A stretch of 64,000 bases of DNA from Agrococcus sp. SGAir0287 (GTDB lineage: Bacteria; Actinomycetota; Actinomycetes; Actinomycetales; Microbacteriaceae). The stretch spans positions 744,001 to 808,000 of the forward strand of contig NZ_CP027942.1 of the NCBI RefSeq assembly GCF_005484985.1, given 5' to 3'. Position 1 is the stretch's first letter; each line of letters starts with the position of its first letter. The translations under genes and the position numbers were made by a program. The notes below the pieces were generated by a model. The model was not told the origin of the DNA. It made no database searches and saw only the letters and a program-made list of their open reading frames with translations. Below, one piece after another: positions 40,282-48,881 of the stretch.

Positions 40282-41624
40282 CCGCTCCACGCATCGCCGT
40301 CGTCGGCTGCGGCTACCTCGGCGCCGTGCACGCGGCGGGCATGGCGTCGCTCGGCCTCGCGACGGTCGGGATCGACGTCGACGCGTCGAAGGTCGCCGCG
40401 CTCGGCGCGGGTCGAGCCCCGTTCTACGAGCCGGGCCTCGAGGCGATGCTGCAGCAGGGCATCGACGCCGGGTCGCTGCGCTTCGCGACGGATGCGGAGG
40501 GCGTCGAGGCCGACGTCTGGTTCGTCTGCGTGGGCACGCCGCAGCGACCCGGGTCGAACGACGCCGACATGACGCACGTCGACGCCGCGGTGTCCTCGCT
40601 CCTGCCGCACCTGCGCGAGGGCATGCTCGTCGTCGGCAAGTCGACGGTCCCCGTCGGCACGGCCGAGCGCCTCGCCGCGCTCGTCGAGGCGACGGGCGCG
40701 AGGCTCGCGTGGAACCCCGAGTTCCTGCGCGAGGGCCTCGCGGTGACGGACACCCTCGCGCCCGACCGCCTCGTGTACGGCGTGCGCTCGGGCGACGACG
40801 CCGCCGTCGCGACGCTCGACGCCGTGTACGCGTCGATCCTCGAGCGCGGCACCCCGCGCATCGTCACCGACTTCGCGACCGCCGAGCTCGTGAAGGTGAG
40901 CGCCAACGCGTTCCTCGCGACGAAGATCTCGTTCATCAACGCCATGGCTGAGGTCGCCGAGGCGTCGGGCGCCGACGTGGTGCAGCTCGCCGACGCGATC
41001 GGCATCGACGCGCGCATCGGCCGCCGCTTCCTGAACTCGGGCATCGGATTCGGCGGCGGCTGCCTGCCCAAGGACATCCGTGCCTTCCGGGCCCGCTCGA
41101 TCGAGGTGGGTGCCGCGGACGCCCTCGGCTTCCTCGACGAGGTGGACCGCGTGAACCTGCGTCGTCGCGACCGCATGGTCGCGCTCGTCGAGCGCGAGCT
41201 CGACGCCGCGGGCGGCGGCGCCGTCGCGATGCTGGGGCTCGCATTCAAGCCGGACAGCGACGACGTGCGCGACTCGCCGGCGCTGGACGTCGCGATGCGG
41301 CTCGCCGAGCGGCACGACGTCGTCGCCTACGATCCCGAGGCTGCCGCCCCCGCCGCCCGTCGTGCGCCGGCGCTGCGCATCGCGGGAACCCTCGACGAGG
41401 CCCTCGCGGATGCCGCGGTCCTGGCGCTCGGCACCGAGTGGCGCGTCTTCCGCGAGCTCGACCCGACGGCCGTCGCCGAGCGGACGGCCGCGCGCGTCGT
41501 CGTCGACGGGCGCAACGTGCTCGACCGCGACGCCTGGGCGGCCGCTGGGTTCCGCGTCGTCGCGATCGGCAGGCCCGATCGCGATCCCACCCCCACCACG
41601 AGCCATGAGGAGGCCATCGCATGA
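40278..41624 (+). CDS. UDP-glucose/GDP-mannose dehydrogenase family protein
   Basis: Oxidises a nucleotide sugar to the uronic acid with NAD, 448 residues. NAD site IAVVGCGYLGAVHA, VGTPQRPGSNDADM, VGKSTVPVGTAERL, NPEFLREG, catalytic Cys in GFGGGCLPKD and the C-terminal FKPDSDDVRDSPALDVA. Most likely UDP-glucose 6-dehydrogenase, a supplier for acidic wall or capsule glycans. It overlaps the PH-protein gene and purK by 4 bp each, although metabolically unrelated to purK. Confidence 0.9.
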   Translation: MTAPRIAVVGCGYLGAVHAAGMASLGLATVGIDVDASKVAALGAGRAPFYEPGLEAMLQQGIDAGSLRFATDAEGVEADVWFVCVGTPQRPGSNDADMTHVDAAVSSLLPHLREGMLVVGKSTVPVGTAERLAALVEATGARLAWNPEFLREGLAVTDTLAPDRLVYGVRSGDDAAVATLDAVYASILERGTPRIVTDFATAELVKVSANAFLATKISFINAMAEVAEASGADVVQLADAIGIDARIGRRFLNSGIGFGGGCLPKDIRAFRARSIEVGAADALGFLDEVDRVNLRRRDRMVALVERELDAAGGGAVAMLGLAFKPDSDDVRDSPALDVAMRLAERHDVVAYDPEAAAPAARRAPALRIAGTLDEALADAAVLALGTEWRVFRELDPTAVAERTAARVVVDGRNVLDRDAWAAAGFRVVAIGRPDRDPTPTTSHEEAIA

Positions 41625-42739
41625 TCGTCGGCGTCGTCGGAGGCGGGCAGCTCGCCCGCATGATGATCCCGCCCGCCCTCGCGCTCGGCGTCGAGCTGCG
41701 CGTGCTCGCCGAGGCCGACGGCATGGCAGCCTCGCTCGCCGCCACCGCCGTCGGCGACTACCGGGACGCCGACGTCGTCCTCGCCTTCGCCGAGGGCGTC
41801 GACGTCGTGACGTTCGACCACGAGCACGTGCCGCAGGAGGTGCTGCAGCGCCTGGTCGACGCGGGCGTCGCCGTGCGCCCCGGTCCGCACGCGCTGCGCT
41901 TCGCGCAGGACAAGCGCCTCATGCGCGAGCGCATGGCCGAGCTCGGCGTCGCGCAGCCGGACTGGGCTCCGGTGGACGGAGCCGCCGACCTCCGGACGTT
42001 CCTCGACGACCACGGCGGTGCCGCGGTCGTGAAGACCGCGACGGGCGGCTACGACGGCAAGGGCGTGCGCGTCGTGCGCGCGGTCGACGACGTCGCCGAC
42101 TGGCTCGAGGGCGCGGCCGACGGCGGCCCGCGCCTCCTCGTCGAGGAGCTCGTCCCGTTCCGGCGCGAGCTCGCGCAGCAGGTCGCGCGCCGTCCGAGCG
42201 GCGAGATCGTGGCCTGGCCGCTCGCCCAGACGGTGCAGCGCGACGGCATCTGCGCCGAGGTCGTCGTGCCCGCGCCGCGCGCGGGCGGCGAGGGCGCCGT
42301 CGCCGAGGACATGGCCGTGCGCATCGCGGAGGGCCTCGACGTCACGGGTGCGCTCGCCGTCGAGCTCTTCGAGACCGAGGACGGGCGGCTGCTCGTCAAC
42401 GAGCTCGCGATGCGCCCTCACAACTCCGGACACTGGTCGATCGACGGCTCCGTCACGAGCCAGTTCGAGCAGCATCTGCGCGCCGTGCTCGACCTCCCGC
42501 TCGGCTCGAGCGCGATGCTCGCGCCGTCGGCCGTGATGATCAACGTCATCGGCGGTCCCGCGGAGGGGCGCATGGAGGCGCGCTACGAGCGGGCGCTCGC
42601 GGCGCAGCCGAGCGCGAAGGTGCACTCGTACGGCAAGACCGCAAGGCCGGGTCGCAAGGTCGGCCACGTGACCGTCGTCGGCGACGAGCTCGACGAGGTG
42701 GCCTACCAGGCGAGGGCGGCGGCCGCGACGTTCGAGTGA
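41621..42739 (+). CDS. purK: N5-carboxyaminoimidazole ribonucleotide synthase
   Basis: Carboxylates AIR with ATP and bicarbonate in purine synthesis, 372 residues. ATP-grasp features: VGVVGGGQLARMM N-terminus, KTATGGYDGKG, VEELVPFRRELAQQVAR, and EMF-like core VELFETEDGRLLVNELAMRPHNSGHWSIDG. ATG overlaps the dehydrogenase stop; GAGGAGG lies ahead. purE, normally adjacent, is 2.1 kb away behind two divergently promoted genes. Confidence 0.95.
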   Translation: MIVGVVGGGQLARMMIPPALALGVELRVLAEADGMAASLAATAVGDYRDADVVLAFAEGVDVVTFDHEHVPQEVLQRLVDAGVAVRPGPHALRFAQDKRLMRERMAELGVAQPDWAPVDGAADLRTFLDDHGGAAVVKTATGGYDGKGVRVVRAVDDVADWLEGAADGGPRLLVEELVPFRRELAQQVARRPSGEIVAWPLAQTVQRDGICAEVVVPAPRAGGEGAVAEDMAVRIAEGLDVTGALAVELFETEDGRLLVNELAMRPHNSGHWSIDGSVTSQFEQHLRAVLDLPLGSSAMLAPSAVMINVIGGPAEGRMEARYERALAAQPSAKVHSYGKTARPGRKVGHVTVVGDELDEVAYQARAAAATFE

Positions 42740-42755
42740 TCGACCGCGGCCCGCG

Positions 42756-43640
42756 TCAGCGGGTCGCGAACGCCTGCTGCCGGTGGAAGAGCTCGGCCTG
42801 GCCGTCGTCGAGCGGCCAGGGGCCGAGCCAGCCGTAGGCGGCGGGGAAGGCCCCGTCGGGACCGAAGGCGGCCGTCGCGGCCGCATCGCTGACCTCGCTC
42901 GGGTCCCCCGCGCCCGTCGCCGGATCGAGCGAGCACGTCGACCACGACTGCGACCGCGCGCCGAGGTCGACGTCGGCGAGCGTCGTCGCGACCGCGGCGT
43001 GGTCGGGATGCGGGTACGGGTAGCAGCCCTCGACGTCGCCGTCGTAGGAGTACGCGCCGAGCATGCGGCCGACGGGCAGGTCGCCGATGCCGAACGCATC
43101 GCGATCGTCGAGGACGGCGCGCACGGCCCACTCCACCTCCGCGGTCGTGAGATCGCCGTCGCCGAGGTCGAACGCGACGAGCGTGCCGCGACCCTGAGCG
43201 TCCTGCCAGACGTCGGCGGCGGTGCTGGGCACCAGGGTGCCGTCGTCGTCGCGCATGGGGTTCGCATCCTGCGGGTCGATGCCCTCGACGCGCTGCGGCT
43301 CGCCGAGGTCGCTCGGGATCGTCGGGTCGGAGGCACCCATGCGCTCGAAGAAGGTCAGCCACGAGTCGATCCGGGCACGCGAGCACTGCTGGGTCCAGCG
43401 GCCGCCGCCGATCTCGGAGTCGCAGAAGCCCGACTGCTCGCCGCGGGTCATGAGCACGAACACGGTCCTGGCTCCCGGACGCTGCTCGATCTGGCTCCAG
43501 ACCTGGAACTCGTCGTCGGGATGCGGCAGCAGCACGACGGTGAGCTCGTCCGCGACGGGCGGCGTCGAGCACGCGCCGAGCCCGAGCGTCGCGAGCAGCG
43601 AGGACGCCACGGCCGACGCGAGCAGGAGGGGACGGCGCAT
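42756..43640 (-). CDS. PIG-L-family deacetylase-like lipoprotein
   Basis: 294 residues. N-terminal signal with lipobox LGAC (Cys24, about), so the protein is exported and membrane-tethered. The catalytic metal motif LLPHPDDE is at about residues 38-45 and a second His occurs in PHPDHAAV (about 213). PIG-L/LmbE enzymes deacetylate N-acetylglucosaminyl compounds (MshB, Bca); an exported version would act on wall or extracellular sugars. TAGACT lies 7 nt from its ATG. It is inserted between purK and purE. Confidence 0.8.
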   Translation of the reverse strand: MRRPLLLASAVASSLLATLGLGACSTPPVADELTVVLLPHPDDEFQVWSQIEQRPGARTVFVLMTRGEQSGFCDSEIGGGRWTQQCSRARIDSWLTFFERMGASDPTIPSDLGEPQRVEGIDPQDANPMRDDDGTLVPSTAADVWQDAQGRGTLVAFDLGDGDLTTAEVEWAVRAVLDDRDAFGIGDLPVGRMLGAYSYDGDVEGCYPYPHPDHAAVATTLADVDLGARSQSWSTCSLDPATGAGDPSEVSDAAATAAFGPDGAFPAAYGWLGPWPLDDGQAELFHRQQAFATR

Positions 43641-43647
43641 GCGCTCG

Positions 43648-43653
43648 AGTCTA
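43648..43653 (-). promoter_or_regulatory. leaderless-type -10 element for the PIG-L lipoprotein
   Basis: TAGACT on the minus strand, 7 nt from the ATG at 43640. Confidence 0.5.
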
Positions 43654-43692
43654 CGAGCGCGGCAGCGCGCGGGCGGCCGCCCGCGAAGGCCG

Positions 43693-43698
43693 TAGCCT
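43693..43698 (+). promoter_or_regulatory. leaderless-type -10 element for the membrane acyltransferase
   Basis: TAGCCT, 7 nt before the GTG at 43706. With the previous element it shares a 65-bp divergent gap. Confidence 0.5.
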
Positions 43699-43705
43699 CG
43701 ATGGC

Positions 43706-44818
43706 GTGACGCACGATCTGCAGGTGGCGGGCCGGAAGCGCCCTCGCATCGCCTCGCTCGACGTCACCCGCGGGCTCATGCTCGTCGCGAGCGTCGGCAC
43801 CGACAGCATCGTGACGCCGCCCTGGTGGAGCCAGCACGCGGCGTGGGAGGGCGTGACGCCCCTCGACGTCATCTTCCCGATCTTCGTCACCCTCACGGGC
43901 TGCGGCATCGCGTTCGCGTACGCCCGCGGCATCCAGTCGCCGTGGCGGCTCGTGCGCCGAGTCGTGGTGCTGCTGCTCGCGGGCCTCGTCTACAACGCCG
44001 TCACCTCGGGCACCTGGGACCTGTCGACGTGGCGCATGTTCGGCGTGCTGCAGCTCTACGCGGTCGTGATCCTCGTCGTCTCCCTGCTGCACCTCGTGGC
44101 GAGGTCCGTGCGGGCGTGGGCTGCGATCGTCGTGCTCCTCGCCGCGGCGCTCGTCGTCGTGCACGCCGCGTGGGGCATCGCGTGCGGTGCCGTGACCCCC
44201 GTCTGCAACCCCTCGCTCGACCTCGACCTGCAGCAGCGGTGGGTCGCGCACGTGTACCAGCAGGGTGCGGCCGGCCACGACCCCGAGGGCGTCGTCGCCA
44301 TCCTCGGCGCGACGCTGCAGGCGAGCGTCGGTGCGCTCTTCGGGCACCTCATCCTGCGAGCTCGCGACCACGGCTGGGCCCTCCCTCGCACCCTCGCCGT
44401 CGGCACGGTCGTCGCCGCCGCGGTCGCGCTGCTCGCCGCCGTCGCGATCGTCGTGCCGCAGCTGCTCGGCGCGGAGCCGATGCTCGTCATGAAGCGGCTG
44501 TGGACGCCGCCCTTCGCGCTGCTCGTCGGCGCCGCGACGGGTCTCGTGCTCGTGCTGGCGTTCCTCGTCATCGATCGCGGCAGCGACGACGCGCGGCATC
44601 GCCGCCTGCGACCGCTCGAGCCGTTCCTCGCGCTCGGCCGGAACTCGCTGCTCGTCTACTTCGGCTCCCACGCCCTCAACGCCGTGCTGCACCGGCAGCC
44701 GTGGTTCGCCTCGGTCGTCGGCACGAGCGCCGAGTGGTGGCTCCCGATCGGCATGATCGTCGCCTGGACGCTGCTCGCGGTCGTGCTCAACCGGCGCCGC
44801 ATCTACGTGCGCGCCTGA
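43706..44818 (+). CDS. membrane protein with heparan-alpha-glucosaminide N-acetyltransferase-like domain (DUF1624/YeiB-like)
   Basis: 370 residues with about eight to ten hydrophobic helices. The N-terminal RIASLDVTRGLMLVASVG and TPLDVIFPIFVTLTGCGIAFAYARG are typical of the HGSNAT/DUF1624/OpgC-like acyltransferase superfamily, which moves acyl groups across the membrane to sugars. GTG start. It stands divergent to an exported deacetylase-like lipoprotein, so the two may set the acylation of an extracytoplasmic sugar; this is inference. Specificity cannot be predicted. Confidence 0.75.
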   Translation: MTHDLQVAGRKRPRIASLDVTRGLMLVASVGTDSIVTPPWWSQHAAWEGVTPLDVIFPIFVTLTGCGIAFAYARGIQSPWRLVRRVVVLLLAGLVYNAVTSGTWDLSTWRMFGVLQLYAVVILVVSLLHLVARSVRAWAAIVVLLAAALVVVHAAWGIACGAVTPVCNPSLDLDLQQRWVAHVYQQGAAGHDPEGVVAILGATLQASVGALFGHLILRARDHGWALPRTLAVGTVVAAAVALLAAVAIVVPQLLGAEPMLVMKRLWTPPFALLVGAATGLVLVLAFLVIDRGSDDARHRRLRPLEPFLALGRNSLLVYFGSHALNAVLHRQPWFASVVGTSAEWWLPIGMIVAWTLLAVVLNRRRIYVRA

Positions 44819-44874
44819 GGACGACTCGACCGCGGCGCGCCGCACGCGCGCGCGACGCGCATGGGCGACCGGCC

Positions 44875-44880
44875 TACCCT
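44875..44880 (+). promoter_or_regulatory. leaderless-type -10 element for purE
   Basis: TACCCT, 7 nt before the ATG at 44888. Confidence 0.5.
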
Positions 44881-44887
44881 GGAGTCC

Positions 44888-45400
44888 ATGGCAGTGCAGG
44901 TGAGCGTCATCATGGGGTCCGACTCGGACTGGCGCGTGATGCAGGATGCGGCGGCCGCGCTCGACGAGCTCGGCGTCGGCTACGAGGTCGACGTCGTCTC
45001 CGCCCACCGGACGCCCGACAAGATGGCGACCTTCGCGCGCGCCGCCGCCGACCGGGGCGTGCGCGTCATCATCGCCGGCGCCGGCGGCGCCGCGCACCTG
45101 CCGGGCATGGTCGCCTCGATGACGCGGCTGCCCGTCATCGGCGTCCCCGTGCCGCTCGAGCGCCTCGACGGCCTCGACTCGCTCCTGTCCATCGTGCAGA
45201 TGCCCGCCGGGATCCCCGTCGCGACCGTCTCCATCGGCGGCGCGCGCAACGCGGGCCTGCTCGCAGCCCGCATCCTCGGCACGACCGACGCCGACGTCGC
45301 GGCCAGGCTCGACGCCTTCGCGGCCTCGCTCGAGGAGGCCGTCGAGCGCAAGGCGCAGGCGCTGCAGGACCGCGTGCGGACGGGCGAGGAGCGCGCATGA
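44888..45400 (+). CDS. purE: N5-carboxyaminoimidazole ribonucleotide mutase
   Basis: Converts N5-CAIR to CAIR in purine synthesis, 170 residues, class I PurE. Motifs: [26 protein letters not shown] (catalytic His), [16 protein letters not shown] and [19 protein letters not shown] 44888 is chosen over the in-frame ATG at 44861 because the -10-like TACCCT lies 7 nt before it and the family begins here. Its stop overlaps the LCP gene by 4 bp. Confidence 0.95.
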   Translation: MAVQVSVIMGSDSDWRVMQDAAAALDELGVGYEVDVVSAHRTPDKMATFARAAADRGVRVIIAGAGGAAHLPGMVASMTRLPVIGVPVPLERLDGLDSLLSIVQMPAGIPVATVSIGGARNAGLLAARILGTTDADVAARLDAFAASLEEAVERKAQALQDRVRTGEERA

Positions 45401-46767
45401 CCGTCCTCCTCGCCCCCCGCGCATCCCTGCGGAGCCCCGACGCCGGCTCCGAGCAGGTCATGACGCGGCGCGCGTGGTGGCTCGTCGCGCTCGGGTTCCT
45501 GCTGCCGGGCAGCGCGCAGCTGCTCGCGGGCAACCGCAGGCTCGGTCGCATCGGCATCGTCGCGACCGCCGTCCTCGTCGCGCTCGTCGTCGTCGGCGCC
45601 GTCCTGTGGCTCGTCGCTCGTGCGGCGCTGCTCACGGTCGTCGGCAACGCCATCGGCCTGCTCGTGCTCGAGATCCTCGCGATCGCCTACGCGGTGCTCT
45701 GGCTCGTGCTCGGGCTCGACACGCTGCGCATCGCGCGGCTCGGCCGCGCCGCGCCTCGCCTGCGCGCAGCGATCGCCGCGCTCGCGATCGTCGTCACCGT
45801 GGTGCCCGCGGGCGCCGCGGCCTACGGCGCGACGCTCATCGACGCCGGTCGCGGACTCGTCTCGAACGTCTTCGCGTTCGGCGGGCCCGCGGTCGAGCCC
45901 ATCGACGGCCAGTACACGTTCATGCTGCTCGGCGGCGACGCGGGCGCCGATCGCGTGGGCCTGCGCCCGGACTCCATCACCGTCGTGTCCGTGAACGCGG
46001 ACACCGGCGCTGCCACGATGATCGGCGTGCCGAGGAACATGCAGCGCGTGCCCTTCCCGGAGGGGTCCGTCATGGCCTCGCAGTGGCCGAACGGCTTCGA
46101 CTGCGGCACCTCCGACTGCTACATCAACGCCGCGTACACGTACGGCCAGGGCCATCCGGAGCTCTTCCCCGACGCGGAGGCCTCGGGATCGAGCCCGGGC
46201 ATCGAGGCGACGCGCGAGGCCGTCGAGGGCGCCACGGGCCTGCCGATCCAGTTCTTCGTCATCGTCGACATGCAGGGCTTCGATGACCTGATCGACGCGC
46301 TCGGCGGCATCACGATCGACATCCCCTACGACGTGCCGATCGCCATCGAGGGCGGACCGGTGGAGGAGTGGATCCGCGCCGGCGAGGACGTCACGCTCGA
46401 CGGCTACCACGCACTCTGGTACGCGCGCAGCCGCGCCGGCGCGAACGACTACCAGCGCATGGAGCGGCAGCGCGTCGTGCAGCAGGCCGTCATCGCGCAG
46501 TTCACGCCGCAGACCCTGCTCACGCAGTACGCGGCGCTCTCGGCCGCGGGCCAGGACCTCGTGCAGACCGACATCCCGCAGTCGATGATCGGCACGCTCA
46601 CCGACCTCGCCGAGCGCACGCGCCAGCTGCCCATCACGAACCTCGAGCTCGTGCCGCCCGCGGTGCCGTGGGAGGACCCGGACTACGACGTCGTCCACGC
46701 GATGGTCGCCGAGTCGATCGCGACGGCGGCGACCGTCGACGACCCGAGCCCGTCGCCGTCGCCGTAG
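45397..46767 (+). CDS. LytR-CpsA-Psr (LCP) family cell-wall ligase
   Basis: 456 residues. Several N-terminal hydrophobic helices (about 25-115) and then an extracytoplasmic LCP domain: [81 protein letters not shown] proteins attach teichoic acids, arabinogalactan or capsule to peptidoglycan, with the arginines of the last two blocks binding the polyprenyl pyrophosphate. Overlap with purE by 4 bp. The exported glycan of the 56.6-63.1 kb operon is a possible substrate. Confidence 0.88.
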   Translation: MTVLLAPRASLRSPDAGSEQVMTRRAWWLVALGFLLPGSAQLLAGNRRLGRIGIVATAVLVALVVVGAVLWLVARAALLTVVGNAIGLLVLEILAIAYAVLWLVLGLDTLRIARLGRAAPRLRAAIAALAIVVTVVPAGAAAYGATLIDAGRGLVSNVFAFGGPAVEPIDGQYTFMLLGGDAGADRVGLRPDSITVVSVNADTGAATMIGVPRNMQRVPFPEGSVMASQWPNGFDCGTSDCYINAAYTYGQGHPELFPDAEASGSSPGIEATREAVEGATGLPIQFFVIVDMQGFDDLIDALGGITIDIPYDVPIAIEGGPVEEWIRAGEDVTLDGYHALWYARSRAGANDYQRMERQRVVQQAVIAQFTPQTLLTQYAALSAAGQDLVQTDIPQSMIGTLTDLAERTRQLPITNLELVPPAVPWEDPDYDVVHAMVAESIATAATVDDPSPSPSP

Positions 46768-46797
46768 CCGGGTGCGCTGCGCTCCCGGCGTCGCGCG

Positions 46798-47754
46798 TCA
46801 GCGTCGCTCGAGCAGGTCGCGCGCGACGTCGAGCAGCCCGCGGGAGAGGCGCGCGTACCTGCCGCGCACGACGCCGGCGACCACGCCGGGCACCCGCAGC
46901 ACGCGCGCGCGGGGCAGCTCGGCGCGACGCCGCTCGTGTGCGGCCTTCTCGTCGAGGATGCGGCGCTGCGCAGCGGTGCCGAGCCCGCGCGCCCTCGCCT
47001 CGCGCGCGAGCGACGTCGCACGCAGCGCCTTGCGCGCGTGCGCGCCCGAGTCGTCCTCGAGCAGCCGACCGACCTTCTGCCGCAGCGAGAGCCTGCGCAC
47101 GCCGATCTGGTTCGCGCCGTGCTGGCGGTAGTCGATGGTCGGCGACGGGAGCAGGCGCACGCCGCCACCGAGCGCGCTCACGATCGCGAGCCACTCGTCG
47201 TGGATCCATCCCTCGGGCACGGGCAGCGCGGCGACGGCGGCGCTGCGGCGGACGAGCACCGTCGCCCCCGTGACGAGGTTGCGGCGCAGCAGCGCGTCGA
47301 GCGCGCGCCCGTCGGCCATGCGGGCGCGCTCCTCCTGCGTCGCCTCGAGGGAGTCGAGCAGCGTCGTGCCGAGCAGGGCGCCCTCCTCGTCGACGAGTCG
47401 CGCGTCCGAGTGGGCGAGGTCGACGCACTCGAGCGCCCGGAGCATCCGCTCGACCTTGTCCGGATGCCACACGTCGTCCTGGTCGCAGAGCGCGACGACG
47501 TCGCCGCTCGTGCGGCCGATGGCGTCGGCGAAGTTCGCGGCGACGCCGAGCGGCGGGTCGTGCCGCTCGAGAAGGATCGGCACGGTCGTCTCCGCGGCCA
47601 CGCGCTCGACGATCGCGATGGTGCCGTCCGTGGAGGCGTCGTCGCCGACGACGATCTCGTCGACGGGGTGCGACTGGGCGAGGATGCTGCGCAGCTGCCG
47701 CTCGAGGAATCGCTCGCCCTGATGCGTGCAGAGGGCGACGCTGACGCGGGTCAC
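46798..47754 (-). CDS. family 2 glycosyltransferase (rhamnosyltransferase-like)
   Basis: 318 residues. Nucleotide-sugar site: VSVALCTHQGERFLERQLRS, then GDDASTDGT, a DQDDVW acceptor/metal motif and HSDARLVDEEG. Cytoplasmic, probably peripheral; a basic C-terminal tail of about 90 residues follows. GTG 47754 overlaps the upstream gene's stop by 4 bp. It resembles RgpB/Cps rhamnosyl- and glucosyltransferases; sugar and linkage not predictable. Paralogous in layout to 54476. Confidence 0.85.
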   Translation of the reverse strand: MTRVSVALCTHQGERFLERQLRSILAQSHPVDEIVVGDDASTDGTIAIVERVAAETTVPILLERHDPPLGVAANFADAIGRTSGDVVALCDQDDVWHPDKVERMLRALECVDLAHSDARLVDEEGALLGTTLLDSLEATQEERARMADGRALDALLRRNLVTGATVLVRRSAAVAALPVPEGWIHDEWLAIVSALGGGVRLLPSPTIDYRQHGANQIGVRRLSLRQKVGRLLEDDSGAHARKALRATSLAREARARGLGTAAQRRILDEKAAHERRRAELPRARVLRVPGVVAGVVRGRYARLSRGLLDVARDLLERR

Positions 47755-48881
47755 AGCTCCGCGTGCAGGTGCCACAGCTGGGTGGCGGTCGTGGACCAGT
47801 CGAAGGCGCGCGCGCGGTCCTGGCCGAGCAGCGCGAGCCGCTCGCGCATCGGCTCGTGCTCGAGCACCTGCGCGAGGCCGTGGGCGAGGCGGTCGGCGTC
47901 CGAGGCGTCGCCCGCGAGCTGCACCGCGAGCGTCGCCTCGGCGGCGATCTCCTGGAGCGCCTCGGAGGCGGGGTGCACGACGGGCGTGCCGAGCGCGAGC
48001 GCGCCGAGCACCTCGGCGGCGAAGCCCGGGTCGGGATCCAGCTGGATGGCCGACGTCGCACCCTGCACGACCGCTGCGGCGTCCGCGTCCGCCACGTCGC
48101 CGAGCATGCGCAGGCGGGCGGGGCGCAGCCCTGCGGCGACCGCGAGCTCGGCGATGGTCGTGTCGCCGAACGCGACGGGGCCGAGGACGACGACCGGCAC
48201 GTTCGGCATCGCACCGCTGGCCACGACGTCGACGAGCCGCTGCGCGTCGGCGAGCGCGCCCGGCGACGTCCAGGCGACGAGGTACTCGCCCGGCAGCCCG
48301 AGGTGCGCCCGGCGCGCCTCGGCGTCCGCGGGCGGCGTGGCCCAGCGCGGCGGACCACCCGCGACGACCCGCACGCGATCGCCGACGTCGTGCAGCTCCT
48401 CGAGCGCGGCGGCGTGCGCGTGCGTCGGCACGACGATGCCGTCGGCGAGCCGCACGGCGCGTCGCAGCGCACGGCGCTCCCATCGCTCCCGACGCCCAGC
48501 CGGGGCGGTGGCCGCCGGCAACCGGTGCACGGTGACGACGGACTGCACGGGCGTGCCCTCGCGCGAGCGCAGCGGCGCGAGCAGGCTCGTCGCGTGCAGG
48601 ATGCCGTCGAAGCGCGCCGTCGTGAAGGAGTGCAGCCAGGCCTCGCGCAGCTCGCGCGGTGGCACCTTCGCGAAGGCCACCTCGAGGCCCGGCAGCAGCG
48701 CCGCGACGCGCTCGCGCTGCTCGGCGTCGGCGGCCGACGCGAACGGGGCGACCTCGACGCCTCGCGGCGCGGTCGCCGCGAGCGCCTGCGCGAGCGCGAC
48801 GCCGTACCGGCCGACGGGCGACGTGCTCTGGCCGCCAGCGCGGTCGACCACGACGTGGACGATCGTCGATGCGTCAGCCAC
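47751..48881 (-). CDS. glycosyltransferase, GT-B fold (GT4-like)
   Basis: 376 residues with N-terminal HVVVDRAGGQSTSPVGRYG and a C-terminal donor half: GEYLVAWTSPGAL, VVLGPVAFGD, RMLGDVADADAAAVVQGATSAIQLDPDPGFAAEVLGALALGTPVV. The E..G end of GT4 enzymes is present in GFAAEVLGALA (in place of EGFG). GTG at 48881 overlaps the CWB2 stop by 8 bp, so it is translationally coupled to a CWB2 protein. No metal DxD motif, as expected for GT-B. Confidence 0.78.
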   Translation of the reverse strand: MADASTIVHVVVDRAGGQSTSPVGRYGVALAQALAATAPRGVEVAPFASAADAEQRERVAALLPGLEVAFAKVPPRELREAWLHSFTTARFDGILHATSLLAPLRSREGTPVQSVVTVHRLPAATAPAGRRERWERRALRRAVRLADGIVVPTHAHAAALEELHDVGDRVRVVAGGPPRWATPPADAEARRAHLGLPGEYLVAWTSPGALADAQRLVDVVASGAMPNVPVVVLGPVAFGDTTIAELAVAAGLRPARLRMLGDVADADAAAVVQGATSAIQLDPDPGFAAEVLGALALGTPVVHPASEALQEIAAEATLAVQLAGDASDADRLAHGLAQVLEHEPMRERLALLGQDRARAFDWSTTATQLWHLHAEL

